From contig JAEUUJ010000076.1 in assembly GCA_016786495.1 (NCBI GenBank), forward strand, positions 16,083-80,082: a stretch of 64,000 nucleotides of DNA. The letters run 5' to 3'. The stretch is from Cyclobacteriaceae bacterium. GTDB taxonomy: Bacteria > Bacteroidota > Bacteroidia > Cytophagales > Cyclobacteriaceae. The translations under genes were made by a program, and so were the position numbers. Under the pieces are notes generated by a model. That model was not told where the DNA came from, searched no databases, and was given only the letters and a program-made list of their open reading frames with translations. This document shows positions 1 through 8,289 of this stretch, piece after piece (the stretch's first letter is position 1; each line of letters begins with the position of its first letter).

Positions 1-95
1 ATGGAAATCAGCTTTTCTGCTGTCTGGCATAGTGGTCTTAAAGAAACCAAACCTGCGTTTCATTTTTTTGAAGGTAGTTAATGCAACAATAAATT

Positions 96-491
96 TCATT
101 TCAACCTGTCGTAAACATGAAGTTTACCAGAAGGGTAGTGCATCAAGCTCATCACGTTTGCAGTAATACCGTTAATCTCGTAGTACAAGGTGTCTTCAGG
201 GCGCTGCAGAATCAGGAAGTCCGCTTTGACCTCTTTGTCCACGAAAAGAGTCAGCGTATCTGAAATTATCATCTGGTATTTGCTGGAATTCTCACTTTCC
301 CCTTCATACAAAAATGTCCATTCTGTGCCGTCAACTGCTACTGTTGCCAAGCTATCCTGTGTGTGAGTCCAACTACCCTGAATGAGTTCGACGATTTCGT
401 TTTGACGGTTTGGACGGGATTCAAGGCTTTTTGTAGTCTGTCCCTTACAGCTAAAAAACAGCGCTACACAGATAAGTGAAATATACTTCAT
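96..491 (-). CDS. Putative lipoprotein of unknown function
   Basis: A 131-residue protein that I do not recognise. The N-terminus is a short hydrophobic stretch ending in FFSC (Cys15), which fits a lipoprotein signal peptide, so the product is probably anchored in the envelope. The remainder is polar with alternating beta-type stretches and no catalytic motif that I can see. It is the leftmost of a series of unrelated minus-strand genes and lies 55 bases downstream of the TlpA-like gene. The ATG at 491 is the only start that gives a signal peptide. The assignment rests on the signal sequence only. Confidence 0.6.
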   Translation of the reverse strand: MKYISLICVALFFSCKGQTTKSLESRPNRQNEIVELIQGSWTHTQDSLATVAVDGTEWTFLYEGESENSSKYQMIISDTLTLFVDKEVKADFLILQRPEDTLYYEINGITANVMSLMHYPSGKLHVYDRLK

Positions 492-546
492 TACTCAATT
501 GTAACAATCATTTAACGCCAGTTAAGAACATAGTATGATTTCATGT

Positions 547-1353
547 CTATAGTAATTTTTCGATTGTTGATTCGAAATATTCTATGCGCTGTTTATCATC
601 GGGAGAGACGACTCCTTCTATCGCTTTGATGTGGCCATTTTTATCGACAAAGATTGTTTCGGGATACGGCTGGGTTCCAATAGCTTTTATGTAATCTTCC
701 GCCTCCGCAATCTGTTGATATGTGAACTCCTTCTTCGACAAGAACTTTTTCACATCGCCCTCACTGTCGAATGTTAAGGCCACAAAATTCACCTTATCGC
801 CATATTTTTTATGCATGGCATTCAATACGGGCATTTCCTGGATGCAGCCTCCACAGCTAACAAACCAAAGGTTGATAACAGTAGGTTTCTCCTGTTTTCC
901 GCCCAATTTAATTTTCTCTCCGGTGACGGTCGTGAACGACTTTACGGGTATCTGCGTCCCGATTTTCTCGTAGGAGTTCTCTCTTACCAGATATTCGCTG
1001 CCAACCCGGATGGTGTACTTGAAAGATAAAATCGTTGAGTCGTTTCGTTTGCCCAACCCTGAAAGGATGGTTTGGTACACCATTTCCCGTTTTAGTGAGT
1101 CGTGTTCTTTGAATGTTGCACTCAACATATCAAGACTGTCGTTGAATTTTTTGTATTCGTGTTTCGTCATTATCTGTCCGGTATACAGGTTTTCGTAATA
1201 GTCCACAACGTCTTTGCCTGCCAGGTAGTCCTCCCATAGCTTCTGTCCGGGTTCCTGACTTTTCAAGTACAGCAGGTGACTGATAAAGCCATATGCGAGG
1301 TATGCAACAATCGGAATAAGGATAATGCCAATGATTTTTACAGCTTTTTTCAT
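547..1353 (-). CDS. TlpA/ResA-like thiol-disulfide oxidoreductase, membrane-anchored
   Basis: A 268-residue protein with one N-terminal membrane segment (about residues 4-26), a charged helical middle part, and a C-terminal thioredoxin fold. The redox motif is SCGGC (Cys167 and Cys170), preceded by the typical NLWFVS strand. A later QPYPETIFVDKNG stretch carries the cis-Pro loop and the strand that follows it. Family members reduce or rearrange disulfides on the outer side of the cytoplasmic membrane, often for cytochrome maturation or stress resistance. No cytochrome genes are nearby, so the substrate is unknown. CGGC differs from the CxPC motif usual in TlpA, which may alter redox potential. 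It stands alone in the cassette-like region. Confidence 0.85.
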   Translation of the reverse strand: MKKAVKIIGIILIPIVAYLAYGFISHLLYLKSQEPGQKLWEDYLAGKDVVDYYENLYTGQIMTKHEYKKFNDSLDMLSATFKEHDSLKREMVYQTILSGLGKRNDSTILSFKYTIRVGSEYLVRENSYEKIGTQIPVKSFTTVTGEKIKLGGKQEKPTVINLWFVSCGGCIQEMPVLNAMHKKYGDKVNFVALTFDSEGDVKKFLSKKEFTYQQIAEAEDYIKAIGTQPYPETIFVDKNGHIKAIEGVVSPDDKQRIEYFESTIEKLL

Positions 1354-1496
1354 GTAGAGGGAGTCATTTTGATAACCTTTACCAAAGTATCAAATTATTT
1401 GAAAAGTGCGCGTCCGTGACTTGCTTTAGTTGCACTGCACGTTATGTTTCGCTAAACCTTGCGGGAGGGTGGGGGTTCCTCGGGCTTCAATGTCAA

Positions 1497-1883
1497 TCAA
1501 GCTACATGACTAAAGTCGTCAATTTGGTAAGTGTCTTTTACCAGATCAACTTTTGGAAGTAATAAATGAACATTAATCTCACTTGTCGAGCCGATATAAC
1601 GTCCAACGTGTTTGTGTCTGACTATAATTTCGTCAAAGTCGTTATTATCATAGTTAATCGGTTCATCGAGTTTGATGAGAAAACTGTCGTTTGTTTTTCC
1701 GATTGTTATTTTTCTTTTAATCAGGCCAGTTCTCGGTAATTGATTTTCAATTTTGGTATTCTGGTCGGCATACTTGATAGCAACTCGTTGTCCAATGGCT
1801 CGTCCGTTTTGAATTTTGCTTTTAAGGTGCAGGTAAACTATCCATGAAGCCAAAAGGACCAATATGGTTACTACGAGTGTCAT
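1497..1883 (-). CDS. Small membrane-anchored protein of unknown function
   Basis: A 128-residue protein. The first 20 residues (TLVVTILVLLASWIVYLHL) form one membrane segment, followed by a basic KSK stop-transfer stretch, so the rest is probably cytoplasmic. The soluble part is mainly beta-type, and I see no known motif. It is minus-strand like its neighbours, with more than 140 bases of noncoding DNA on each side, and appears to be a single-gene unit of the cassette-like array. Upstream, at about 1906-1930, lies one of the recurrent ACAACGT-type junction sequences. Confidence 0.55.
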   Translation of the reverse strand: MTLVVTILVLLASWIVYLHLKSKIQNGRAIGQRVAIKYADQNTKIENQLPRTGLIKRKITIGKTNDSFLIKLDEPINYDNNDFDEIIVRHKHVGRYIGSTSEINVHLLLPKVDLVKDTYQIDDFSHVA

Positions 1884-2027
1884 CTAGCTTGTTTAGCTGC
1901 CATTACCCACAACGTCTGTGTTTATTCAGTGATGGGAGTTTGCATGTCTCTGTCCTCTCGACACCTAACTAAATTAAGAAATTAATTCTAATACCTACCC
2001 CAAATCCCCGCATTACACGAATATTTT

Positions 2028-3254
2028 GTTGGCGGTAGTTTTTATTGATAATACTCAATTGTACGAGTGATAATTTCTGTCGATTTTAATCGATCATGAG
2101 AGTTACCTTCACTTATCTCCATGGTTGTCCAGTTACCCGAGTTGTCGTAAGAGTACTTTTTGCTTATAACTTTTATGGGCGAGCCATCTTGTCTCAAATA
2201 TTCGATCCGTACAACATTTTGATATTTATCATATTTTGTCGTTTCAGTTTGATACTGATCAAATCCTAGACTCCTATTTCCTCCAACGACTTCTACATCC
2301 TTAATTTTATTCCCAAATTGATCATATTCGTATTTAAAATGATACCCTAAAATTGTTCCCTTGTCAGGGTAGATGTAAAACCCTTTTGATTCTACTTCAT
2401 TCCCATTCTCGTCATACTGGTGGTAGGCATCTGTATTATGTGGAGAAAATTTGGCAAGTTGAAATTTCTTAACAAGTTGGTTTTTAGAATTGTATTCATA
2501 GCCAAATAATGGTGTGTAAATACAGTCTTTTTTGTTGAGGTCGGACATACAATAGCCTTCTTCAATTAAATTATTAGCGGTATCGTATTTGTATAGCCTT
2601 GTATCAGTGAACTTTTTCTTTAAGTACTTTTCTGTCTTTGAAATCAAGTTCCCGGCTTCATCGTATGCGTAGTGTTCAATTGTGTAAAGGTAATCTGACT
2701 TATTCTTTTCGGTATGTTCATTGTAATCACTAAATCCCCCATATAAATGCTTTGTCTTCTCTACAATTCTTTTTTGTTCGTCATACTTGAATGAAATTTC
2801 ATCAATCAGTTTATTCATCATGTACATCTTCTCCAGGGTTAAATTCCAATCTTTATCATATTGATAAACGTATCCATCAAGTCCGTTAACTGCCTTATTC
2901 AGTTTTGAAATTGGTCTTCCTTGTTCAAACTTATAATGAATCTCTTCCAATCTAATTTTCCGTTCAATTACGTTAACCCCTTGTCCAATGGTTTTAATGT
3001 CTGTGATTGTTCCATTTTTGTCGAAAGCGTAGAACAGTGAATCAATGGTCTCGTTTTCCAAATCTTGCGACTTTATACTAATATTTTTGACACGTCCCCT
3101 GAGTTTTATATTCAATTGATTGTCCTCTTTTGAAGTAAAGGTTGTGTGCTGATTCAACTGTCCATGACAAAGACTGTTATAAAGTAAGAAAACGAATGTC
3201 AGTTTTGGGATTGATGTTTGAAGCATGTCCTTAGTTTAAACAATTACCGCCAAC
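2028..3254. repeat. Inverted repeat enclosing the YD-repeat gene
   Basis: GTTGGCGGTAGTT at 2028-2040 and AATTACCGCCAAC at 3242-3254 are reverse complements at 12 of 13 positions. They lie immediately outside the stop codon and about 15 bases upstream of the start codon of the gene between them. The same arrangement occurs around two other genes in this region. Confidence 0.6.
2042..3226 (-). CDS. Secreted YD-repeat (RHS-like) protein
   Basis: A 394-residue protein with an N-terminal hydrophobic signal (about residues 6-22). The body has at least seven degenerate repeats of the form YD-x-x-G/K-N followed by a beta strand (for example YDEAGNLISK, YDENGNEVES, YDQFGNKIKD, YDNSGNWTTM). These are the YD repeats of RHS/teneurin shells, though this protein is far too short to be a complete RHS toxin and has no polymorphic toxin end. 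Such short secreted YD proteins are common in Bacteroidota and their function is unknown. The gene is enclosed by a 12-of-13 base inverted repeat (2028-2040 and 3242-3254), one sign that it behaves as a cassette. Confidence 0.75.
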   Translation of the reverse strand: MLQTSIPKLTFVFLLYNSLCHGQLNQHTTFTSKEDNQLNIKLRGRVKNISIKSQDLENETIDSLFYAFDKNGTITDIKTIGQGVNVIERKIRLEEIHYKFEQGRPISKLNKAVNGLDGYVYQYDKDWNLTLEKMYMMNKLIDEISFKYDEQKRIVEKTKHLYGGFSDYNEHTEKNKSDYLYTIEHYAYDEAGNLISKTEKYLKKKFTDTRLYKYDTANNLIEEGYCMSDLNKKDCIYTPLFGYEYNSKNQLVKKFQLAKFSPHNTDAYHQYDENGNEVESKGFYIYPDKGTILGYHFKYEYDQFGNKIKDVEVVGGNRSLGFDQYQTETTKYDKYQNVVRIEYLRQDGSPIKVISKKYSYDNSGNWTTMEISEGNSHDRLKSTEIITRTIEYYQ

Positions 3255-3386
3255 GCTTGTGCACGGACAGTGGTGGGTGTAAGATGTGCGTCACTGCCCT
3301 CGTTGCAAAAACGTATTTTGAAAGATAACACTTTTGCCTTAAGCCAAAACCCGCCCTTGCGCATGCATTTTTATGCCGCGATTAAC

Positions 3387-4040
3387 TTACTCTTTTCTAG
3401 TATAAAGTCCTTCTCCGTTATCCTTGACACTGTCCCTTTTGATAATTGTTCTCTTTCCGTTATCATCAATACTATAGTATTCTCTATAAGTCCACGTGCT
3501 GTCAACTGAGACGTCTATTCCGGAAGTTTGAATCAGAGAATCCCTAACTAGTTTAAAGTCTACGAACGATACTCCTGCATAAAAATATGTCCCCATTACA
3601 ACTTGTCTCAATGTGTCGAATTCCAAGTTCGGAATTTCTGTTGATCCTCTAACATAATATAGTTTTGATGTTGTGTCTTGCATCAGTAAGTGGTATAGAG
3701 TATTTGCTCCACGTGCACCCGAGCCAGATTTTAACTTTAGATCCTTTAGTCCATCTTGATTGAAGTCCTCAAAAATTAATTCAGTATCTCCCCATTGAGA
3801 GTCCAGTGGACCAATTGTCTGAATAATCTTTATTGCGTTGTCGGAATATTGAAGCACATCGATTGTGACCTCATGTTCACGATCAGAGTAAGTGCCAACT
3901 AAAATCTTGCTCTCTGGTCGGTATTTTGTTGAGTCAATGAAATCATACTTTTTTAGGTCGACTTTATCGAATTGTCCTCTTCCTTTGTCACAGGATTGTC
4001 CAAGGAGTACTAGTGTAATATAGATTAGGTACTTTTTCAT
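3387..4040 (-). CDS. Putative lipoprotein with a calcium-loop-like DxNxDG motif
   Basis: A 217-residue protein with an N-terminal hydrophobic segment ending in GQSC (Cys17), consistent with a lipoprotein. Residues 91-102 (FEDFNQDGLKDL) match the DxNxDGxxD calcium-binding loop seen in FG-GAP/VCBS-type surface proteins and in Bacteroidota lipoproteins of unknown role. It does not have enough repeats for a full beta-propeller. It sits alone between noncoding stretches. A divergent copy of the downstream end of the SLC13 transporter gene begins 18 bases upstream of the start codon. Function is unknown. Confidence 0.6.
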   Translation of the reverse strand: MKKYLIYITLVLLGQSCDKGRGQFDKVDLKKYDFIDSTKYRPESKILVGTYSDREHEVTIDVLQYSDNAIKIIQTIGPLDSQWGDTELIFEDFNQDGLKDLKLKSGSGARGANTLYHLLMQDTTSKLYYVRGSTEIPNLEFDTLRQVVMGTYFYAGVSFVDFKLVRDSLIQTSGIDVSVDSTWTYREYYSIDDNGKRTIIKRDSVKDNGEGLYTRKE

Positions 4041-4057
4041 TTGTTAAAATGTGTCGT

Positions 4058-4183
4058 AACGTTTGGCTATAAGCCATATGGCCAATAGCCTTTTATTCTA
4101 TTACTTAATTTACGGATTTTTGCCTTACCCGCTCACCCAAACACCCACTGTACCAGCCTAATCGAAGTCAAACAAATTATGAT
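4058..4183 (-). repeat. Divergent copy 1 of the SLC13 transporter 3' end and its downstream palindrome
   Basis: This stretch resembles 9739-9866 at roughly four of five positions by eye. It includes the palindromic part GGCTATAAGCCATATGGCC and, at 4133-4183, a remnant of the last 16 or so codons of the transporter gene, still ending in LVQWVFG and a stop codon on the minus strand. No open frame connects it to the rest of a transporter gene, so it is a pseudogene tail carried with the intergenic palindrome. Confidence 0.7.
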
Positions 4184-4206
4184 ATGGGTTCTACTATGCG
4201 GTAACT

Positions 4207-5271
4207 TTATTCCGCTTTTTTGCCTTCATAGAATTTACTTTTTCCTTTAAAGTAAAGTCCTGAATAGGTTGAAACGTAAATGCTGTCTTTAAATTCCGAA
4301 ACCGATGTAATTTCATTCGTTTCGAGTCCGTCATTTAGTAGTGGCCTTATTTTATATTGATTGCCATTAAATTTAACACTAAAGATGTCTGAATTTCTTG
4401 TCGCGATTAGACTGTCACCAAGTACAAAGTAGTTTGCAAGAACAAGGTAATCTGGATAATTTTCGTAGAACTCCCATGTTTCTCCATCATTCTTAGAAAT
4501 ATATAATTGATTAAACTGTTTTAGAGCGTAGAGCGTATTACCGTGAAGAAACACGTTAAATATTGAGGTATCAATTATTTTTTTATGTTCACCATTGCTG
4601 TAAATCTTAAATGTTGAATTGTCTAACGAAATGATAAAGTAGTCTTTGATGGCCTTTGAACAATAAACATATTCACTTGGAATGGCGGATGAATTTGGTA
4701 TCGAAACCTTGATTGTGTCCGATACTTCAATTTTCATATCATCTTTTATGGTTGTTTCGAATAGGTAAGCGGTAACATTATTGCCAGGGCTTACTGTATA
4801 AATCGGCACCATACATTGGCCTAACGTATTGATATCAATAGCACCAATTTGATACTTTGATCCAAAGTTTATTCCTTGAAAGGAAGGGTCCAGTGCTTGT
4901 AAATCAATCCACGCGGAATTTTCATCACGAACCGGGTATTTTGAACTGGCAAATCGAAGCCATTTCCCTTCAGCTTCTATAAAATAGTTTTTCGAAATGG
5001 GCAGTCGGAAAAAAGTCGGATAATTTAATCGGGTGAAGGCATGAGAAACCTGGTTTTCTTCGTCGATACTGGAGAAGAATTTGGGCCCATAAACAAACAA
5101 GTGTGCGTCAGTCGCAAGCGTATTTGTTTTAATCTTTGTTAAGTTATCAAACGCAATTTGAGTGCTCCATGATTTTGTGATTTCTATTTCTTTTACCACT
5201 TCAACTTCTTCTACGCAACCCGTCAGGGTAAGCATTAGTATTAGAATAGTAGCTTTAATTGGGTATCTCAT
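4207..5271 (-). CDS. Putative lipoprotein with a beta-propeller/Asp-box motif
   Basis: A 354-residue protein with a lipoprotein signal (LTLTGC, Cys19). The body is beta-rich. One segment, YISKNDGETWEFY, matches the Asp-box (SxDxGxTW) of sialidase and BNR-type propellers, and a further segment (VSEFKDSIYVSTYSGLYF) has the look of a sensor-propeller blade. Only one clear Asp-box is visible, so an enzymatic sialidase is unlikely; a cell-surface propeller of unknown ligand is more plausible. It is a single gene on the minus strand, within the cassette-like region. Confidence 0.6.
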   Translation of the reverse strand: MRYPIKATILILMLTLTGCVEEVEVVKEIEITKSWSTQIAFDNLTKIKTNTLATDAHLFVYGPKFFSSIDEENQVSHAFTRLNYPTFFRLPISKNYFIEAEGKWLRFASSKYPVRDENSAWIDLQALDPSFQGINFGSKYQIGAIDINTLGQCMVPIYTVSPGNNVTAYLFETTIKDDMKIEVSDTIKVSIPNSSAIPSEYVYCSKAIKDYFIISLDNSTFKIYSNGEHKKIIDTSIFNVFLHGNTLYALKQFNQLYISKNDGETWEFYENYPDYLVLANYFVLGDSLIATRNSDIFSVKFNGNQYKIRPLLNDGLETNEITSVSEFKDSIYVSTYSGLYFKGKSKFYEGKKAE

Positions 5272-5311
5272 TTGTTAAATTTATTGTGAACAACGGTTGT
5301 GCGTTCGTTTG

Positions 5312-5938
5312 TTAAAACTCATCGGGTTCTGGATTCAACGAGTCGTAATATGTCTTTGGGTAATTCTCAAATCTGATTCCGTCAACCAAATGAATGTAAT
5401 ATTTTATCATCGCTGCCGGCCTGTCCTCGTCATGGAAACTAACCTTAACATCAAAACGAAATTCATCGTTCTCAAGTCCTTTAAATTTGATGTCTCTGAT
5501 GAAATAGTTGTTTGGTTTCGGTCTCAAGATTGAGTCAGGGAAGGCGTACTTGGTAATAACTCTTTTAATGTAAAGCCCCTCGTGGTCGGTAATTTCCACC
5601 TGGAGTTTGTAGTCCCTGTATTTTATTTTACTTCCTCTGATTTTTGGTGTCTCGTCAGCATAGGATTTGAAGGCTATCACATATTTGTTTCGTACCGGAA
5701 AGATTGTCGTTTTGATTTTATAGTCCGAATACTCAGTCACGGTTACAATGTCACTGCTGTCAGCGGGGAAAACATATGTGCTGTCAACTCTGGGATTGTA
5801 TGTGCCTGTTGTAGTGTCAACCGTGTTATCTAAGTCAAATCGGTCGTGGTAGTCTACCGCGTCTTTATCGGCACGTTGTTGGCAGCCAAAAGGAAGTCCT
5901 AAAGCTAAGATTATTAAGTATCTGTCCACAGTGTCCAT
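5312..5938 (-). CDS. Putative lipoprotein of unknown function
   Basis: I chose the ATG at 5938, giving 208 residues. An upstream in-frame ATG at 6040 would overlap the neighbouring membrane-protein gene by about 60 bases and put a non-hydrophobic stretch in front of the signal. From 5938 the N-terminus is a hydrophobic segment ending in LPFGC (Cys19), a reasonable lipobox. The rest is beta-rich with no motif that I recognise. The flanks share a short TTTGTTA/TAACAAA inverted repeat (about 5307-5314 and 5939-5945), weaker than those of other genes here. Confidence 0.6.
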   Translation of the reverse strand: MDTVDRYLIILALGLPFGCQQRADKDAVDYHDRFDLDNTVDTTTGTYNPRVDSTYVFPADSSDIVTVTEYSDYKIKTTIFPVRNKYVIAFKSYADETPKIRGSKIKYRDYKLQVEITDHEGLYIKRVITKYAFPDSILRPKPNNYFIRDIKFKGLENDEFRFDVKVSFHDEDRPAAMIKYYIHLVDGIRFENYPKTYYDSLNPEPDEF

Positions 5939-5960
5939 TAACAAATGACTTATAGCTTGT

Positions 5961-6456
5961 GTTGTAGCCAATTTTATTTTAGACTGACATGAACATCCCC
6001 CCTGTTCCCTTGCACTCCACGCCCCAGTCATTAGCATCATTGTTCAAGTCGAAATACCAATAATTGCGATCTTCATCAAATCCTTGTCCCAACATTATGT
6101 AACTACCCGCAACATTTAGAGTGGTAAACACGATCAGCACTCCGACTATCCCCCTATAAATGCTGTTAAAAGTTTTGCGGTTTCTTATCACCTGGTTCAG
6201 CTGTAGAATCGCTGCTCTAATGAGCAGTAAGACAACGGTCCAAATAAAAATATTTGCAATTAATCCCGAAATACTATAATAGTATGTCAGCGAGCTGCCC
6301 AATGATTTCTGTTGAAAAATAAATGGACTCCCGGTATATTCACCATACATCTCCGGTCCGTTACAAGAATACTTTATCCCGACAGCTGAAGACAACACGA
6401 GTCCCAAAGCGATATATAATATAATTATGTACTTCATTTATAAAATTGGCTACAAC
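5961..6456. repeat. Perfect 17-bp inverted repeat enclosing the small membrane-protein gene
   Basis: GTTGTAGCCAATTTTAT at 5961-5977 and ATAAAATTGGCTACAAC at 6440-6456 are exact reverse complements over 17 bases. One arm ends one base before the stop codon and the other starts two bases upstream of the start codon, so the gene fits almost exactly between them. This could allow 5' and 3' ends of the transcript, or of a single-stranded cassette, to pair. Confidence 0.8.
5979..6437 (-). CDS. Small membrane protein of unknown function
   Basis: A 152-residue protein with an N-terminal hydrophobic segment (about residues 3-20) and two more membrane segments (about residues 55-80 and 90-112). Between the first two is a polar loop with a Cys, and the C-terminus is an acidic, tryptophan-containing tail. 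I do not recognise the family. The gene is enclosed tightly by a perfect 17-base inverted repeat, so it is the clearest cassette-like unit in this region. The downstream neighbour's start lies only about 40 bases away, but the inverted repeat separates them. Confidence 0.6.
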   Translation of the reverse strand: MKYIIILYIALGLVLSSAVGIKYSCNGPEMYGEYTGSPFIFQQKSLGSSLTYYYSISGLIANIFIWTVVLLLIRAAILQLNQVIRNRKTFNSIYRGIVGVLIVFTTLNVAGSYIMLGQGFDEDRNYWYFDLNNDANDWGVECKGTGGMFMSV

Positions 6457-6583
6457 TTCCTGATATAGGACCCACTGCGTCCAATATTCCCTTATTCCAT
6501 CAATAAATTTACATTTTTTTGGGGTCTGATAAATCATCCAAATACCAGCTGTATCAAAACTATTACCTGTCTGCCGGTAAGAT

Positions 6584-7135
6584 TCATTCCCTCGCCCGGA
6601 TTAGCCGAATGTCGACTTCTCTATCGACAAATTTCCACTCTTCCGTGGTGCGGAGCATCCGAACAAGTTCCTCAAAGGCATCAGCGTCTTTTGGGGCATA
6701 TTCGAACCAGGTTAGAAAGTCAAATGGCTCATTCAGGTCTCTGCAATGATACAATCTCCGGGCGATGGCAGGCAGATATTTTAGTCCCGTTTCAATATGC
6801 TTTGATTGTGCTTCAAATATTTTTCGGCGATCGTCTTGGGCCAGTTTCCACCAATCTTCTGATTTACGAATCGGAATGAGTGCTGCATGGGTTGCTTCGG
6901 GTCGCGCAAGATTGGCCTGAATTGATTGTAGCTTTTCTTGTTCGTTTTTTTCGGTGTACCGAAGATTACTGCGAACACCTTTCAACGTCCAAAGCCCGTG
7001 ATCTGATTTCGTGAGGGAAGCGGAAACAATGTTTAAACAGGGCACATGCACCAGGGGCTCGCCCCGCACGGGCGTAATGCGCGTCACGTTCCATTGGCCG
7101 CTGGCACCTCCAGTAAAATCAAAAATATTGCTCAT
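6584..7135 (-). CDS. cld: Chlorite dismutase family heme protein, short dimeric type
   Basis: A 183-residue protein. It closely resembles the short-subunit (lineage II) chlorite dismutase of Nitrobacter winogradskyi as I recall it, with shared segments such as AALIPIRKS, KYLPAIAR, LYHCRD and EPFDFLTWFE, and a DREVDIRL ending. In that enzyme the proximal heme ligand is His114 and the distal catalytic residue is Arg127. Here the equivalents are His113 (SKHIETG) and Arg126 (PAIAR), thirteen residues apart as expected. A working enzyme would convert chlorite to chloride and dioxygen. There is no signal peptide, so it should be cytoplasmic. No perchlorate or chlorate reductase is nearby, so the physiological role may be detoxification or something else. 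It sits alone in an array of unrelated genes, which suggests acquisition by transfer. Confidence 0.85.
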   Translation of the reverse strand: MSNIFDFTGGASGQWNVTRITPVRGEPLVHVPCLNIVSASLTKSDHGLWTLKGVRSNLRYTEKNEQEKLQSIQANLARPEATHAALIPIRKSEDWWKLAQDDRRKIFEAQSKHIETGLKYLPAIARRLYHCRDLNEPFDFLTWFEYAPKDADAFEELVRMLRTTEEWKFVDREVDIRLIRARE

Positions 7136-7340
7136 TGCGATAGGGTATGGTACAATCGCAAATGTTGTGAATCTTAGCCGTGCCTATTGTCGTGCTACCG
7201 ACGAAAGCTTTAATTACGTTAATGCGATTGTCGCTGCAATCTTGAGCCTGCGGAAAGGGTGAATGCTTCTGCGATTGGGCTTACAAAGCCGCGTTCAGTG
7301 CCAGGAAGCACGTTGTTGCCAATTCGGGCTTCCGGATAAT

Positions 7341-8147
7341 TCATTCCAGGTTGTATTCCTTTTTTATCAATTCAATAAGCTGTTGCGCATCTTTTTTCTT
7401 ATTTGCAGCAACATCGTTGCTCAGTGAGATAGCGCCATAAAAATAGCCAGCACTTGTCAGTAATTGATTAATGGCAATTTTATCTTCGCTAATCATGGCT
7501 TCATCAGGCAGGTTTATTTTCTTCTTTTTCTTAATGATTTCAAGTAAAGCAGCGCCATCAAAAAGCTTTGCCATAGCTTGTGCATAATTGTTTGACCAAA
7601 TGACCCCGACATTATTGTACGTGTCAAGCACGGCCAAAGAGTTGTAATAGGACGAGACCTTTCCGGAAATTTCCTTATTCTGAATCAATCGTAAATGTCC
7701 TGAGCTTTTCATCTCTTCGTATGTCCGGGTCACCAGCGTAATTTGCCGCCATTTGGCGGTCAGTATTCTTGCAGAATAGACAAGTTTGCTTGTATTTCTT
7801 TCACGGGCGGGCTTTTTTATTAGAACTGCAATTGTATCGACCAAATCATAAATAACTGCAGTTCTTGAAAAGTAGTCCGAATAGATTGTGGTGTCAGCTT
7901 GCAAATCATAGAGCATATTTTGCATATATACTCTTTCCGTTTCTTTGTCAATGTTATTTTCTCTGATGTTTTCAGCTACAAAGCCAAGAAACACGGCAAG
8001 GAAAAGCATGATAAATTGCAAAAGATATTCTCCCCATTGTTTTTTAAAAACCCTCGGTTCAGTAGTTGTGGCACTTTCGCTTGAAAGATTTCCGGATGAG
8101 ATGTTTGTCGTACCATCCGGATGTTGTTCGCCTATATTGTCAGTCAT
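7341..8147 (-). CDS. Single-span membrane protein, DUF6090-like architecture
   Basis: A 268-residue protein with a Ser/Thr-rich cytoplasmic N-terminus, one membrane segment (about residues 41-58, YLLQFIMLFLAVFLGFVAE), then an ENIREN...E helix and a long helical domain. The combination of a single span followed immediately by a conserved Asn/Glu-rich helix resembles the DUF6090-type proteins common in Bacteroidota, whose function is unknown. The C-terminal domain has a basic helix (KKKKK near residues 205-212). The gene is isolated, with intergenic palindromes upstream. Confidence 0.6.
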   Translation of the reverse strand: MTDNIGEQHPDGTTNISSGNLSSESATTTEPRVFKKQWGEYLLQFIMLFLAVFLGFVAENIRENNIDKETERVYMQNMLYDLQADTTIYSDYFSRTAVIYDLVDTIAVLIKKPARERNTSKLVYSARILTAKWRQITLVTRTYEEMKSSGHLRLIQNKEISGKVSSYYNSLAVLDTYNNVGVIWSNNYAQAMAKLFDGAALLEIIKKKKKINLPDEAMISEDKIAINQLLTSAGYFYGAISLSNDVAANKKKDAQQLIELIKKEYNLE

Positions 8148-8195
8148 TTATTTAAGGTATCTAAGTAACTATCGAATTTAATTAGCCTGATGCGA

Positions 8196-8289
8196 AATGT
8201 TTGGCGATAAGCCGTGCCTGCAACCAAATTAACAACTGATCAACAAATTTGCCGCCTATGACTTATAGCTTTTGTTGGCGATCATTTAG
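8196..8289. repeat. Cassette-junction palindrome between the TonB-like and DUF6090-like genes
   Basis: The left half (GGCGATAAGCCGTGCC near 8205-8220) and the right half (ending TATGACTTATAGCT near 8257-8270) are imperfect inverted copies around a central AT-rich spacer. The outer ends carry GTTTGGC and GTTGGCG. The shape, two imperfect arms with AAC/GTT at the edges, recalls an integron attC site, but it does not match the canonical RYYYAAC/GTTRRRY boxes. Confidence 0.5.

Noticed and set aside
1-81. A 26-codon plus-strand frame from the first base of the window
   Set aside because: It is cut by the window edge, has no family resemblance, and is opposite to all neighbouring genes. It may be the tail of another gene, but there is nothing to support it.
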